Positions 1-7,203 of a DNA stretch of 12,169 bases are shown here, in pieces; position 1 is the first letter of the stretch, and the number at the start of each line of letters is the position of its first letter. The notes under the pieces were generated by a model. It ran no database searches. It was not told the origin of the DNA and saw only the letters and a program-made list of their open reading frames with translations. Made by a program: the position numbers and the translations under genes. Location of the stretch: positions 1 through 12,169 of the forward strand of contig JACMOF010000002.1 of NCBI GenBank assembly GCA_014378155.1, written 5' to 3'. Origin of the DNA: Caulobacter sp. (lineage in GTDB: Bacteria; Pseudomonadota; Alphaproteobacteria; Caulobacterales; Caulobacteraceae).

Positions 1-2
1 CC

Positions 3-1427
3 ACGCTCTATGTGATCACGCCGGACGGCCTCTTGGCCACCCAGGGCAGCCCTGGCGGCGCGCCGGTGTCGCCCAATAGCGGAACCCTGATCGCGGTCGG
101 CGCCCTGGGCTATACGACCAACTCGTCAGTGGGATTCGACATCTCCTCGACCGGCCAGGCGCTGGCCACCCTGACCAACTCCGCCTCGGGGGTCACCAGC
201 CTTTACAGCATCAATCTGGCCCCCGGCGTCGCCACGCCCGTGGGCGCCTTGTCGGGCGCGACGACCTATGGCGGCCTGACCTTCGCCCCGACGCCGTTTG
301 CTCAGTTGGGCGTGACGGCCAACCAGAGCGCCGTCGGCGCCACCCTGGACAATTTCGCCGCCGCGCCCACAGCGGGTCTGGTCGAGCTGTTCAACGCCCT
401 TGACCCTAGCCCCACCGGGACCTCGGCCGGTTTGGCCGCCCTCACTCCGGCCAGCTATGTCAATCTTCCCGAAATCGGACGCGTGTCGGCCCAGGCCCAG
501 GACACCGCCGTCTCGAACCACCTGCGCAATGTCCGGGGGGGCGACAACCTCGGCGCCGGTGGCATGACCACGAGCGACGGCGGCAAGCTGGGCATGTTCT
601 TTGACGCGCGCGTCAGCACGACGGAGTATGACGCCGCCTTCGAGCGGTCGCAGGCCAAGCTCAACTCGGCCAATTTCGTGCTGGGCGTTGACTACGCCCT
701 TACCCCCGCCCTCGTGATCGGCGCGTTTGGCGGCTACACCGACGGATCCGCCAAGCTCGACGCCCAGGGCGGTCACGCCGACAGCGAAGGCGCATTCGGC
801 GGCGTCTACGGCTCGTTCGGTTTCGCCAGCCGCTTCTATGTCGACGGTTTCGCCAGCTACACCGACGCGGACCTGGACCTTCGCCGGCAAGTGCTGATCG
901 GACCCGGCTATGCGGGCGTGAATACGGCGAGCACCAAGCTGAAGACGACAGCGGCCGCCCTGACGGCCGGCGCAACCTACGACATGATGGGTTTCCAGGT
1001 TGAGCCCTTCGTTGGCCTGCACTATTCGCGCAGTAAGGTCGACGACTTCAATGAACAGGGCAGCAGCAGCGCCTTGGCGGTCGGCGAGTTCGCCGGAGAG
1101 GCCTTCGAAAGCCAGCTGGGCGTCAAGCTTGCAAGCGTGTTCGAGGCGGGCGGCGCGACGCTGAAGCCTGAGTTCCGCATCGCCTGGGTCCACGACTTCA
1201 ACGATGACGATTTTGGCGAGACCCTCTACGCCACGGTGCAGCAGCCGGGCCTGGCGCCCTTCGCCTTCCGCTCGACCGCTGTCGATGACGCCGACGCCGC
1301 GCTCGTCGGGGCGGGGCTTAGCGTGCTGTCCTCGGATCGCTTCGCGGTGCGCGTCGACTACAGCGGTCGGTTCAGCGAAGAGACGACGCAACATGGCCTG
1401 GCGATGACGGTGAAATACGCCTTCTAG
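3..1427 (+). CDS. Autotransporter with DUF4394-like repeats and C-terminal beta-barrel (5' partial)
   Basis: The reading frame is already open at the window edge (in-frame codons for T-L-Y precede the GTG at 12), so the true start lies upstream and about 474 codons are visible. The first ~100 residues contain propeller-like repeats of the form SLYSINLAPGVATPVGAL, typical of DUF4394 proteins. A linker rich in Ala, Gln and Gly follows. From about residue 190 to the end there are alternating amphipathic strands with many Tyr/Phe and Gly, ending in MTVKYAF. A terminal aromatic residue is the usual signal for outer-membrane barrel insertion, and the ~280-residue length fits the autotransporter beta-domain (type Va secretion). 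The barrel would sit in the outer membrane and export the N-terminal passenger to the cell surface. The passenger's function is unknown. The gene ends 39 bases before the stop of a convergent gene. Family assignment of the barrel is firm; DUF4394 is probable. Confidence 0.85.
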   Translation, partial: TLYVITPDGLLATQGSPGGAPVSPNSGTLIAVGALGYTTNSSVGFDISSTGQALATLTNSASGVTSLYSINLAPGVATPVGALSGATTYGGLTFAPTPFAQLGVTANQSAVGATLDNFAAAPTAGLVELFNALDPSPTGTSAGLAALTPASYVNLPEIGRVSAQAQDTAVSNHLRNVRGGDNLGAGGMTTSDGGKLGMFFDARVSTTEYDAAFERSQAKLNSANFVLGVDYALTPALVIGAFGGYTDGSAKLDAQGGHADSEGAFGGVYGSFGFASRFYVDGFASYTDADLDLRRQVLIGPGYAGVNTASTKLKTTAAALTAGATYDMMGFQVEPFVGLHYSRSKVDDFNEQGSSSALAVGEFAGEAFESQLGVKLASVFEAGGATLKPEFRIAWVHDFNDDDFGETLYATVQQPGLAPFAFRSTAVDDADAALVGAGLSVLSSDRFAVRVDYSGRFSEETTQHGLAMTVKYAF

Positions 1428-1438
1428 GCCTGAGATGA

Positions 1439-1465
1439 CCGCCGCCTCCGGAACGGGGGCGGCGG
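1439..1465. terminator. GC-rich hairpin between convergent genes
   Basis: The arms CCGCCGCCTCC (1439-1449) and GGGGGCGGCGG (1455-1465) pair over 11 base pairs, with one G-T wobble, around the 5-base loop GGAAC. The hairpin fills the 38-base space between the stop codon of the autotransporter (1427, plus strand) and the stop of the convergent membrane gene (1466, minus strand), so it could end transcription from both sides. Neither side has a good run of T after the stem, so it is not a textbook intrinsic terminator. It may act as a stem that protects mRNA ends or assists Rho-dependent termination. Confidence 0.55.
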
Positions 1466-1948
1466 CTATTCCATGTGGTCGGCCTGGTAGCCTGGCGTGG
1501 GCACAAGCGGTAGGCTGGCGGCGAGAACCGACACGGCGATCAGCCAGCTTGCGACGACCTTGAGCACGATCCGCCGCCCGCTCCGAACCAACCACGCGCC
1601 CGGCACGCACAGCAGGACGACCGGCAGCGCCTTGATCAGGTCTAGGCGCGAGCCGGCGACCGCGATGACCAACCCGGCCCACAAACCGCTATTGATCCCC
1701 AGCGCCAGGGCCAGCCGTGGTCCGACGCCTCCGGGCAGATGCACGGCCGCGGCGGCGATTACCACGCTGATCCAGCAGCCCAGAAACACCGCCTCTCGCC
1801 ACGCGACCGCCTGGGTGGCCAGGCTGGCCAGCGCCGCCACGACGATCAGAGCGACGATGGCCGACCACCTCGCACGCCCTGGTGCGAAGGAGAGGGCAAA
1901 GGCGAGGGCCGCGCAGAGCAGGGCTGGGGGAAGCGCGCCGCCCCTCAC
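1466..1948 (-). CDS. Unassigned multi-pass inner-membrane protein coupled to hupE
   Basis: I do not recognise this 160-residue protein. It is strongly hydrophobic, with about five or six membrane segments (roughly residues 8-22, 30-48, 54-70, 78-98, 105-121 and 130-149). Short basic loops such as GRAR and RSGRR separate some of them, and the polar tail is TPGYQADHME. The chosen start is a GTG at 1948-1946 that overlaps the TGA of the upstream hupE gene (GTGA), a normal translational-coupling arrangement. The same frame stays open upstream through hupE, but there it encodes an Arg/Gly/Pro-rich shadow, so the long version is rejected. Its position downstream of hupE suggests a role with that transporter, for example as a second membrane component; this is inference from context only. 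It resembles no domain I can name with confidence. Confidence 0.7.
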   Translation of the reverse strand: MRGGALPPALLCAALAFALSFAPGRARWSAIVALIVVAALASLATQAVAWREAVFLGCWISVVIAAAAVHLPGGVGPRLALALGINSGLWAGLVIAVAGSRLDLIKALPVVLLCVPGAWLVRSGRRIVLKVVASWLIAVSVLAASLPLVPTPGYQADHME

Positions 1949-2526
1949 GACATGATCGCCGCATAGAGAAAGCCCAGGCCGGCCAGGCCGATCAGCCCGC
2001 CCACGGCCCGGGTGATCACGACACCGCCGCGAACCTTGTGCAGCATGCCCAGGCCGATGCCGACCACGTGCAGCAAGCCCGTGGACAGCACGAAGCCCAC
2101 GCTGTAGCCGATCGGGTCGGCGGCCGAAGGCAGCTCCTTGCCGTGCGCGTAGCCATGGAAGATCGCGAATACCGCGACGATGAGGGCGGCGGCCCAAACC
2201 GGCGCACGGATCCCGCCCGCGATGAGTACGCCCAGGGTCACGACGGAGAGCGCGATGCCGAACTCCACCGGCGGGATCGGTACATTGGCCATCCCCAGCA
2301 TCGCGCCGAATGCCATCACGGTCGGGAAGATCACCGGCAGGGCGACGATCAGCGGTCGCCCCAGAAACGCGCCCCATAGGCCGACGGCCACCATGGCCAG
2401 CATGTGATCGAAGCCGCTGAGCGGATGCAGGAAGCCCGACAGGAAGCCGCCGGCCAGGCCCGTGCCGCTATGGGCCAGGGCCGGCTGCGCGAAAAACAGG
2501 GCGCCGAAGAAGATCGTCGTGGCCAT
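1945..2526 (-). CDS. hupE: HupE/UreJ-family metal transporter
   Basis: HupE/UreJ proteins are membrane proteins linked to nickel (sometimes cobalt) uptake for hydrogenase or urease. The 193-residue product begins with a signal-peptide-like segment ending ALAHS (cleavage probably after residue 18). The hallmark motif HPLSGFDHMLAM is at residues 34-45; its His34, Asp40 and His41 are the likely metal ligands. A second His-rich motif, FHGYAHGKE, is at 123-131. About six further hydrophobic helices follow, ending in LYAAIMS. The start at 2526 has an AAAGG five bases upstream. An ATG at 2556 (10 residues longer, adding a lysine before the hydrophobic core, with GGGGAA upstream) is about equally good. 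Its stop overlaps the start of the downstream membrane gene by four bases. It is divergent from the DUF4198 gene. Family is firm; the metal cannot be read from sequence, and no urease or hydrogenase genes are in the window. Confidence 0.9.
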   Translation of the reverse strand: MATTIFFGALFFAQPALAHSGTGLAGGFLSGFLHPLSGFDHMLAMVAVGLWGAFLGRPLIVALPVIFPTVMAFGAMLGMANVPIPPVEFGIALSVVTLGVLIAGGIRAPVWAAALIVAVFAIFHGYAHGKELPSAADPIGYSVGFVLSTGLLHVVGIGLGMLHKVRGGVVITRAVGGLIGLAGLGFLYAAIMS

Positions 2527-2666
2527 TGAAACCTTTATGGGAGGCGCGCCGTACATCTGTTGTTCCCCAATGACGTCCGGAAACGCCCATGCCGAATTCG
2601 ACGGTCTCGTCGCCTGCACCCAACTACGGCCGCAGGGTGCGATCGGATGCCAAGCCGCGTTCAAGC
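2527..2666. promoter_or_regulatory. Divergent intergenic region between hupE and DUF4198 gene
   Basis: These 140 bases separate the chosen starts of two divergent genes and must hold the promoters of both, unless the longer starts at 2556 and 2589 are used, which would leave only 32 bases. The part nearest hupE is locally A/T-richer (around TTGAAACCTTTATGGG). I see no convincing -35/-10 pair, no long operator palindrome beyond the short GGCGCGCC, and no recognisable cobalamin or nickel riboswitch core. Confidence 0.35.
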
Positions 2667-3479
2667 ATGCGCTTTTCCGGCGCGGCCTTGGTGGTGGCCT
2701 TGGCGTGGGCCTCTGGCGGCGTGGCGCTGGCGCACGACTTTTGGCTGCAACCGACCAACTTCCGGGTGGCGGCGGGGCAATCGACCCCGGTCTCGATCCA
2801 GGTCGGCCACGGCGAGGCGCGCCAGCGCTGGGTCAGCAGCGACCGGGTGGTGACGTTGCGCGACATCGGACCAAAAGGGATCGCCGATCGACGTCCCGAA
2901 TTGATCCGAGCCGGCGCGCAAGACATGTCGCTGGCCTTCGCTGCGCCCGGCCTGCACATTCTCGCCCTGGAGACCAACCACGCCGACAGCGATCTGCCGG
3001 CCATCCGGTTCAACGACTACGCCAAGGCCGAGGGACTGACCGCGGCTCTTCAAACGCGACAGGCTCAAGGCAAGACCGACGCGCCAGGCCGCGAGATCTA
3101 CAGCCGCCGCGCCAAGGCTCTGGTGCTGGTCGGCGCGCCTCTGCCCGGCGACGACGCCCGGGTCACCAAGCCCCTGGGACTGACGCTGGAAATCGTGCCC
3201 GAGCGCAATCCCTACGCGCTGAAACCCGGCGAGCCCCTGCCTGTTCGGGTCCTTTACGAGGGCCGACCGTTGGCGGGCGCCACGGTGAAGCTCACCAATC
3301 TCGATTTTGACATGCGGCCTCTGGCGGTCAAGCAGACCGACAGCGCCGGCCGCGCCGCCTTCGACGTGCCGCTGAGGGGACTGTGGCTACTCAACGTGAT
3401 CTGGACCAAGCCGATCAAGGATCCGCGCGGCGATTTCGACACCACCTTCTCCAGCCTCAGCTTTGGCTTCCCGCGCTAG
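2667..3479 (+). CDS. Secreted DUF4198 protein, probable metal-uptake accessory
   Basis: DUF4198 proteins are periplasmic or secreted beta-sandwich proteins often encoded beside nickel/cobalt transport genes. The 270-residue product has a signal peptide (hydrophobic residues 5-20, cleavage after ALA at 20-22). The family signature HDFWLQP follows at 23-29, placing the histidine at or near the mature N-terminus, where it could bind metal. The second half has LEIVPERNPY (174-183) and an Ig-like repeat (YEGRPLAGATVKLT, 197-210). It ends with the usual strand motif (FSSLSFGF). I chose ATG 2667 because it gives a normal signal peptide, although it lacks a ribosome binding site. ATG 2589 has a weak GGA upstream and adds 26 residues including RRVR. 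Divergence from hupE supports a joint metal-related role; this is inference. Confidence 0.87.
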   Translation: MRFSGAALVVALAWASGGVALAHDFWLQPTNFRVAAGQSTPVSIQVGHGEARQRWVSSDRVVTLRDIGPKGIADRRPELIRAGAQDMSLAFAAPGLHILALETNHADSDLPAIRFNDYAKAEGLTAALQTRQAQGKTDAPGREIYSRRAKALVLVGAPLPGDDARVTKPLGLTLEIVPERNPYALKPGEPLPVRVLYEGRPLAGATVKLTNLDFDMRPLAVKQTDSAGRAAFDVPLRGLWLLNVIWTKPIKDPRGDFDTTFSSLSFGFPR

Positions 3480-3564
3480 ACACCCGCTACGGACTTATTT
3501 TTCGAGGGCTGAAACTCTAGGCCTTCGTCGCCGTATCTCGAATGAGCGGGGCTGTGAGGGATCT
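3480..3564 (+). promoter_or_regulatory. Leader region of the virB operon
   Basis: This 85-base gap precedes virB1 and is the only non-coding stretch upstream of the secretion operon, so its promoter is probably here or inside the end of the DUF4198 gene. It contains a local T-rich tract (ACTTATTTTTC, about 3493-3503). Just after it is a small imperfect stem, CGAGGGCT (3503-3510) with GGCCTTCG (3520-3527), including two G-T pairs. The T tract precedes the stem instead of following it, so this is not a standard terminator for the gene before. I cannot identify a convincing -35/-10 pair. Confidence 0.3.
3556..3560 (+). promoter_or_regulatory. Ribosome binding site deciding the virB1 start
   Basis: GAGGG lies four bases before ATG 3565. 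It supports that start over the upstream in-frame ATG at 3463, which would lie inside the DUF4198 gene and give a long basic N-terminus before the signal peptide. Confidence 0.6.
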
Positions 3565-4176
3565 ATGGCGGGACCATCGGCGAGCGGCCAGACGCGGCGA
3601 TGGCGTCGGATGAGCGCCGTGATCGCCGTGACGGCTTTGACTATGTCAGCTCAAGCCGCCAAGGCCCAGGTCCTGGAGATCGGAGCCGACGGCGCCGTGA
3701 CCACCTATGATCGGCCGTCGCAATTTCTCAGCGAAGGGGCGACGCCCCTGAACCGGCAGACGGCGACAACCTCTGGCGCCAAGTCGTCGGTGGCCGCCCT
3801 GACCGGGGCGGCCGACGCGGTTGGCCTGAGCGCGGATCTTGTGGAGGCGGTGGCCTGGCGGGAGTCCCGGCTGCGGCCTCGCGTCGTGTCGAGCGCCGGC
3901 GCCGTGGGCGAGATGCAGCTGATGCCGGGAACCGCGCGCGCTTTAGGCGTGGATCCCTATGACACGGCGCAAAACTATTTCGGCGGCGCGAAGTACCTCA
4001 ACCAGATGCTCCAGCGTTACGACGGCGACATCGTCAGGGCGCTGGCCGCCTACAACGCTGGCCCCGGCGCGGTCGATCGCTACGGCGGTTTGCCGCCCTT
4101 CAAGGAAACCCGCGCCTATGTTGCGGCGATCATGGACTGGCTCAGCCAACGGGCTGAAGCCGACGATGGAAGATGA
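3565..4176 (+). CDS. virB1: VirB1-like lytic transglycosylase
   Basis: This periplasmic enzyme would cleave peptidoglycan glycan strands so the secretion channel and pilus can cross the wall. The 203-residue product has a basic N-region (RRWRR, 11-15) and a signal peptide at about 16-34, ending AKA before Gln35. The SLT domain spans about residues 75-195. The catalytic glutamate is Glu100 in WRESRLRP. GEMQLMP ends at residue 121, and AYNAGPG occupies 162-168; all three are standard family-1 lysozyme-like transglycosylase motifs. The assignment to VirB1, and not a generic housekeeping enzyme, rests on its position as first gene of the virB operon. Its stop overlaps the virB2 start (ATGA). It is somewhat shorter than Agrobacterium VirB1, and I see no separate VirB1*-type C-terminal extension. 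Confidence 0.93.
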   Translation: MAGPSASGQTRRWRRMSAVIAVTALTMSAQAAKAQVLEIGADGAVTTYDRPSQFLSEGATPLNRQTATTSGAKSSVAALTGAADAVGLSADLVEAVAWRESRLRPRVVSSAGAVGEMQLMPGTARALGVDPYDTAQNYFGGAKYLNQMLQRYDGDIVRALAAYNAGPGAVDRYGGLPPFKETRAYVAAIMDWLSQRAEADDGR

Positions 4177-4520
4177 GATTCATGGCGGGTGACCACAGAC
4201 ATGCGGCGCGTTCTGCAGCCATGGCGGCCTTGGCGATGGTCGCGACCAGCGTGGCCAGCGTCGCCCATGCGCAGTCGATGCAGCTTGACCCGGCCGGGTC
4301 CAGCCCGATCCTGTCGGCGGTCAACTGGCTGCAAGGCACCTTGCTCGGTAATGTCGCCACGGCCCTGGCGGTCTTGGCAGTCGGGGCGACCGGCCTGATG
4401 ATGCTGACCGGCCGCATCGACTGGAAGCGCGGCGCCACGGTGATCCTGGGCTGTTTCGTCGTGTTCGGAGCGGCGGCCATCGTCGCCGGTATCCAGTCCG
4501 TCTCCAGCGGCGTCGGCTAG
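4173..4520 (+). CDS. virB2: VirB2-like major pilin
   Basis: This is the pilus subunit (TrbC/VirB2 family). The 115-residue precursor has a long signal sequence (positive residues R9 and R13, hydrophobic 14-32) ending VAHA before Q34-S35. The mature part would be about 82 residues. It has two hydrophobic helices (about 57-78 and 88-107) joined by the short basic loop GRIDWKRGA, the classic two-helix pilin hairpin that sits in the inner membrane before assembly. The AHA/QS junction resembles the processing site of Agrobacterium VirB2, whose mature pilin is cyclised head to tail; whether that happens here is inference. The start at 4173 overlaps the virB1 stop by four bases; an in-frame ATG at 4182 is an alternative with a slightly better placed GAG. 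The virB3 gene follows after three bases. Confidence 0.92.
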   Translation: MRFMAGDHRHAARSAAMAALAMVATSVASVAHAQSMQLDPAGSSPILSAVNWLQGTLLGNVATALAVLAVGATGLMMLTGRIDWKRGATVILGCFVVFGAAAIVAGIQSVSSGVG

Positions 4521-4523
4521 GTC

Positions 4524-4808
4524 ATGGCGCAGCTCGAACGCGAGCCGGTGTTCGGCGCCCTGACCCGGCCGCAGATGTTCGCCGGCGTCACCTACAGCTA
4601 TTTCGTGCTCAACGCCGTGGTGACGATGGAGCTGTTCCTGATCACCAAGTCGTTCTGGGTGCTTTTGGCGGCCCTGGTCATCCACGCGATCGGCTATGTC
4701 GGCTGCCTGAAGGAGCCACGCTTCTTCGACTTGTGGCTGATCAAGCTCAGCCGCTGTCCTCGGGTGCGCAACCACGCCTTCTGGCGCTGCAATTCCTATT
4801 CGGCCTGA
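4524..4808 (+). CDS. virB3: VirB3 inner-membrane component
   Basis: VirB3 is a small inner-membrane protein that works with the VirB4 ATPase in pilus biogenesis. The 94-residue product begins EREPVFGALTRP (residues 5-16), the family's conserved N-terminal motif, followed by two hydrophobic segments (about 19-40 and 43-62). It ends with FWRCNSYSA, matching the usual aromatic plus SYxx ending of VirB3. Length is normal. It sits three bases after virB2 and four bases before virB4, as a gene separate from virB4; in some systems the two are fused. No strong ribosome binding site precedes it, so translation probably depends on coupling to virB2. Confidence 0.93.
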   Translation: MAQLEREPVFGALTRPQMFAGVTYSYFVLNAVVTMELFLITKSFWVLLAALVIHAIGYVGCLKEPRFFDLWLIKLSRCPRVRNHAFWRCNSYSA

Positions 4809-4812
4809 GCCG

Positions 4813-7203
4813 ATGACCGTCGCGCTCAATCGCCTGACCGGCAAGCCTGACCCCAAACGCGAACAGGCGGCGGGGGCGCGCCTGCCCTATGCCCGCCACG
4901 TCGACGACTCCACGATCGAGACCCGAGACGGGCGGCTGATCCAGGTGTTGCACCTGAAAGGCTTTTCCTTCGAGACCGCCGACACTGACGAGCTGAACTA
5001 TCGCAAGACGGTGCGCGAGACGATGCTGCGCGGCGTCGCCAATTCCCGCTTCGCCCTCTACCACCACATCATCCGCCGACAGGTGGACGCGCAGATCGAC
5101 GGGGTGTTCGAAGACCCGTTCACGCGGTCGTTGGACGAGGCCTGGCGGGCCAAGCTCGACAGCCGCAAGCTGTATGTCAACGAGCTGTTCCTGACCCTGG
5201 TGCGCCGGCCCTTGCAGGGCAAGGTCGGTTGGCTGCAGGAATTGTTCTCGGGTTTGCGCGGGGCAGGCGACAAGACCGAGGCCGTCGCCTCGGCGGCCCG
5301 CGACCTGGGCGCCCTGAACGCGGCGCGCGACACGCTGCTGGCGGCCCTGTCCCCCTATGGCGCGCGGCTGCTGACGGCCTATGACGGGCCACAGGGCCTG
5401 TGCTCGGAGCCGTTGGAATTCCTGTCGCTGCTGTTCAACGGCGAGACCCGGCCGGTGCGAATTCCCAACGCCGACCTGGGCCTCTACCTGCCCTATCGGC
5501 GGATCAGTTTCGGGGCCGACGCCATCGAGATGGCGCCTGCCGGCCCTATGGGCGCCAGCTTCGCGGCCATGGTCTCCGTGAAGGACTATCCCGGCCAGAC
5601 CGCGCCGGGCATGCTCGACGATCTTTTGCGGCTGCCCCACGAGATGGTGCTGACCGAAAGCTTTGGCTTCGTCGACCGGCAGATGACCCTGGACCGCATG
5701 AACCTGGCGCTGCGCCGCATGCGGGCCGCCGACGACGAAGCCCTCAGCCTGCGCCGCGACCTGATCACCGCCAAGGACGACGTCTCGGCTGGCCGCTCGG
5801 CCTTCGGCGAGCATCACCTGACCGTGATGGTCAAGGCAGACGGCTTGACGGCGTTGAACGAGGCCGCCGCCGACGTGCAATCGGCCTTCACCGAGCTAGG
5901 GATCATCGCTGTCCGCGAAGACGTCAATCTGGAGCCGGCCTTCTGGGCGCAGTTCCCAGGCAACTTCAAGGACATTGCTCGGCGCGCCCTGATCTCCAGT
6001 GGCAATTTCGCCGGCCTGGCCAGCTGCCACAACTTCCCGGTGGGCCAGGCCGACGGCAACCATTGGGGTCCGGCGATCACCGCCTTGGAGACCACCTCGG
6101 CCGGGCCCTACTATTTCAACTTCCACAAGGGCGACCTGGGCAATTTCACTGTCATTGGCCCGTCGGGCTCGGGTAAGACCGTGGTCATGGCCTTCCTGCT
6201 GGCCCAGGCCCAGAAGGTCTCGCCGCGCACCATCTATTTCGACAAGGACCGCGGGGCCGAGATCTTCCTGCGGGCCATCGGCGGCCGCTATGACGTGCTG
6301 CGTCCGGGCCAGCCGACGGGGCTGAACCCGCTGCTGCTGGCCGACGACCCGATCAATCGCAAGTTCCTGGCCGACTGGACCGCCAAGCTGCTGACCTCGC
6401 GCGGCGAGCTTCTCGACGCCGAGGATGTCGCCCGCATCGCCGAGGCGGTCGACGCCAATTTCGAGCAGCCCGCCCAATATCGTCGCCTGCGCCACTTCGC
6501 CGAACTGTTCCGCGGCGGGCGCCGGCCGACGGTCAGCGACCTGGCCTCGCGCCTGGCCCCCTGGCACGGGTCGGGCGACTACGCCTGGCTGTTCGACAAT
6601 GCCGAGGATGGCCTGGACCTGGAGGCGCGGACCATCGGGTTCGACATGACCCAGATCCTCGACGATCCAGCCGCCCGCACTCCGGCCATGATGTACCTGT
6701 TCCACCGGGTCGAGCAGCGTCTGGACGGCAGCCCCTCGATCATCGTCATCGACGAGGGCTGGAAAGCCTTGGACGACGATGTGTTCGTGGCGCGGATCAA
6801 GGACTGGGAAAAGACTATCCGCAAGCGCAACGGCATCATCGGCTTTGCCACCCAGAGCGCCCAGGACGCCCTGTCGAGCAAGATCGCCAGCGCCATCATC
6901 GAGCAGGCCGCCACCCAGATCTTCATGGTCAATCCCAAGGCCCAGGAAGTGGACTATTGCGGCGGCTTTGGCCTGACGTCGCACGAGTTCGACCTGGTGC
7001 GCACCCTGCCCGACTCCGCCCACTGTTTCCTGATCAAGCACGGCAATGACAGCGTCGTGGCGCGGCTGAACCTGTCGGGCATGCCAGACCTGCTGATGGT
7101 GCTGTCGGGGCGCGAGGCCAGCGTGCGGCGGCTGGACGCCCTGCGCGGCGAGGTCGGCGACGCCCCGGCCGACTGGCTGCCGCGCCTGCTGGAGCGGGCG
7201 TGA
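4813..7203 (+). CDS. virB4: VirB4 secretion ATPase
   Basis: VirB4 is the large cytoplasmic/inner-membrane ATPase that powers channel assembly, pilin extraction and transport. The 796-residue product has the N-terminal CagE/TrbE/VirB family domain (about 20-400), followed by a RecA-like ATPase domain. Walker A is GPSGSGKT at 449-456 (Lys455, Thr456). Walker B is IIVIDE at 643-648 (Asp647, Glu648), in the VirB4-typical context VIDEGWKALDD. GFATQSAQDA at 677-686 is the following conserved Gln-containing motif. All catalytic residues seen are intact and the length is typical, so the protein should be functional. The start has only a weak GAG nearby. Its TGA overlaps the next start (TGATG), leaving no space for virB5, which usually lies between virB4 and virB6. 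Confidence 0.97.
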   Translation: MTVALNRLTGKPDPKREQAAGARLPYARHVDDSTIETRDGRLIQVLHLKGFSFETADTDELNYRKTVRETMLRGVANSRFALYHHIIRRQVDAQIDGVFEDPFTRSLDEAWRAKLDSRKLYVNELFLTLVRRPLQGKVGWLQELFSGLRGAGDKTEAVASAARDLGALNAARDTLLAALSPYGARLLTAYDGPQGLCSEPLEFLSLLFNGETRPVRIPNADLGLYLPYRRISFGADAIEMAPAGPMGASFAAMVSVKDYPGQTAPGMLDDLLRLPHEMVLTESFGFVDRQMTLDRMNLALRRMRAADDEALSLRRDLITAKDDVSAGRSAFGEHHLTVMVKADGLTALNEAAADVQSAFTELGIIAVREDVNLEPAFWAQFPGNFKDIARRALISSGNFAGLASCHNFPVGQADGNHWGPAITALETTSAGPYYFNFHKGDLGNFTVIGPSGSGKTVVMAFLLAQAQKVSPRTIYFDKDRGAEIFLRAIGGRYDVLRPGQPTGLNPLLLADDPINRKFLADWTAKLLTSRGELLDAEDVARIAEAVDANFEQPAQYRRLRHFAELFRGGRRPTVSDLASRLAPWHGSGDYAWLFDNAEDGLDLEARTIGFDMTQILDDPAARTPAMMYLFHRVEQRLDGSPSIIVIDEGWKALDDDVFVARIKDWEKTIRKRNGIIGFATQSAQDALSSKIASAIIEQAATQIFMVNPKAQEVDYCGGFGLTSHEFDLVRTLPDSAHCFLIKHGNDSVVARLNLSGMPDLLMVLSGREASVRRLDALRGEVGDAPADWLPRLLERA

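Noticed and set aside
126..1682. 518-codon open frame on the minus strand across the autotransporter gene
   Set aside because: It is an antisense shadow typical of very GC-rich DNA: the product is Arg/Gly/Ala-rich with no domain, while the plus strand encodes a clear beta-barrel.
1949..2377. Upstream extension of the 160-residue membrane protein to 303 residues
   Set aside because: The added part is the shifted-frame shadow of hupE, rich in Arg, Gly and Pro and not membrane-like. The GTG overlap at 1948 is the more natural start.
3503..3527. Small stem-loop upstream of virB1 as a terminator
   Set aside because: The stem has two wobble pairs and the T-rich tract lies before, not after, it; on the opposite strand the tract would be A-rich.
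3463..3564. Longer virB1 start at 3463
   Set aside because: It would overlap the DUF4198 gene and add a basic stretch before the signal peptide, whereas ATG 3565 has a GAGGG site just upstream.
4747..5880. 377-codon open frame on the minus strand across the 5' part of virB4
   Set aside because: Low-complexity Gln/Arg/Gly-rich product opposite a well-supported gene, so an antisense shadow.
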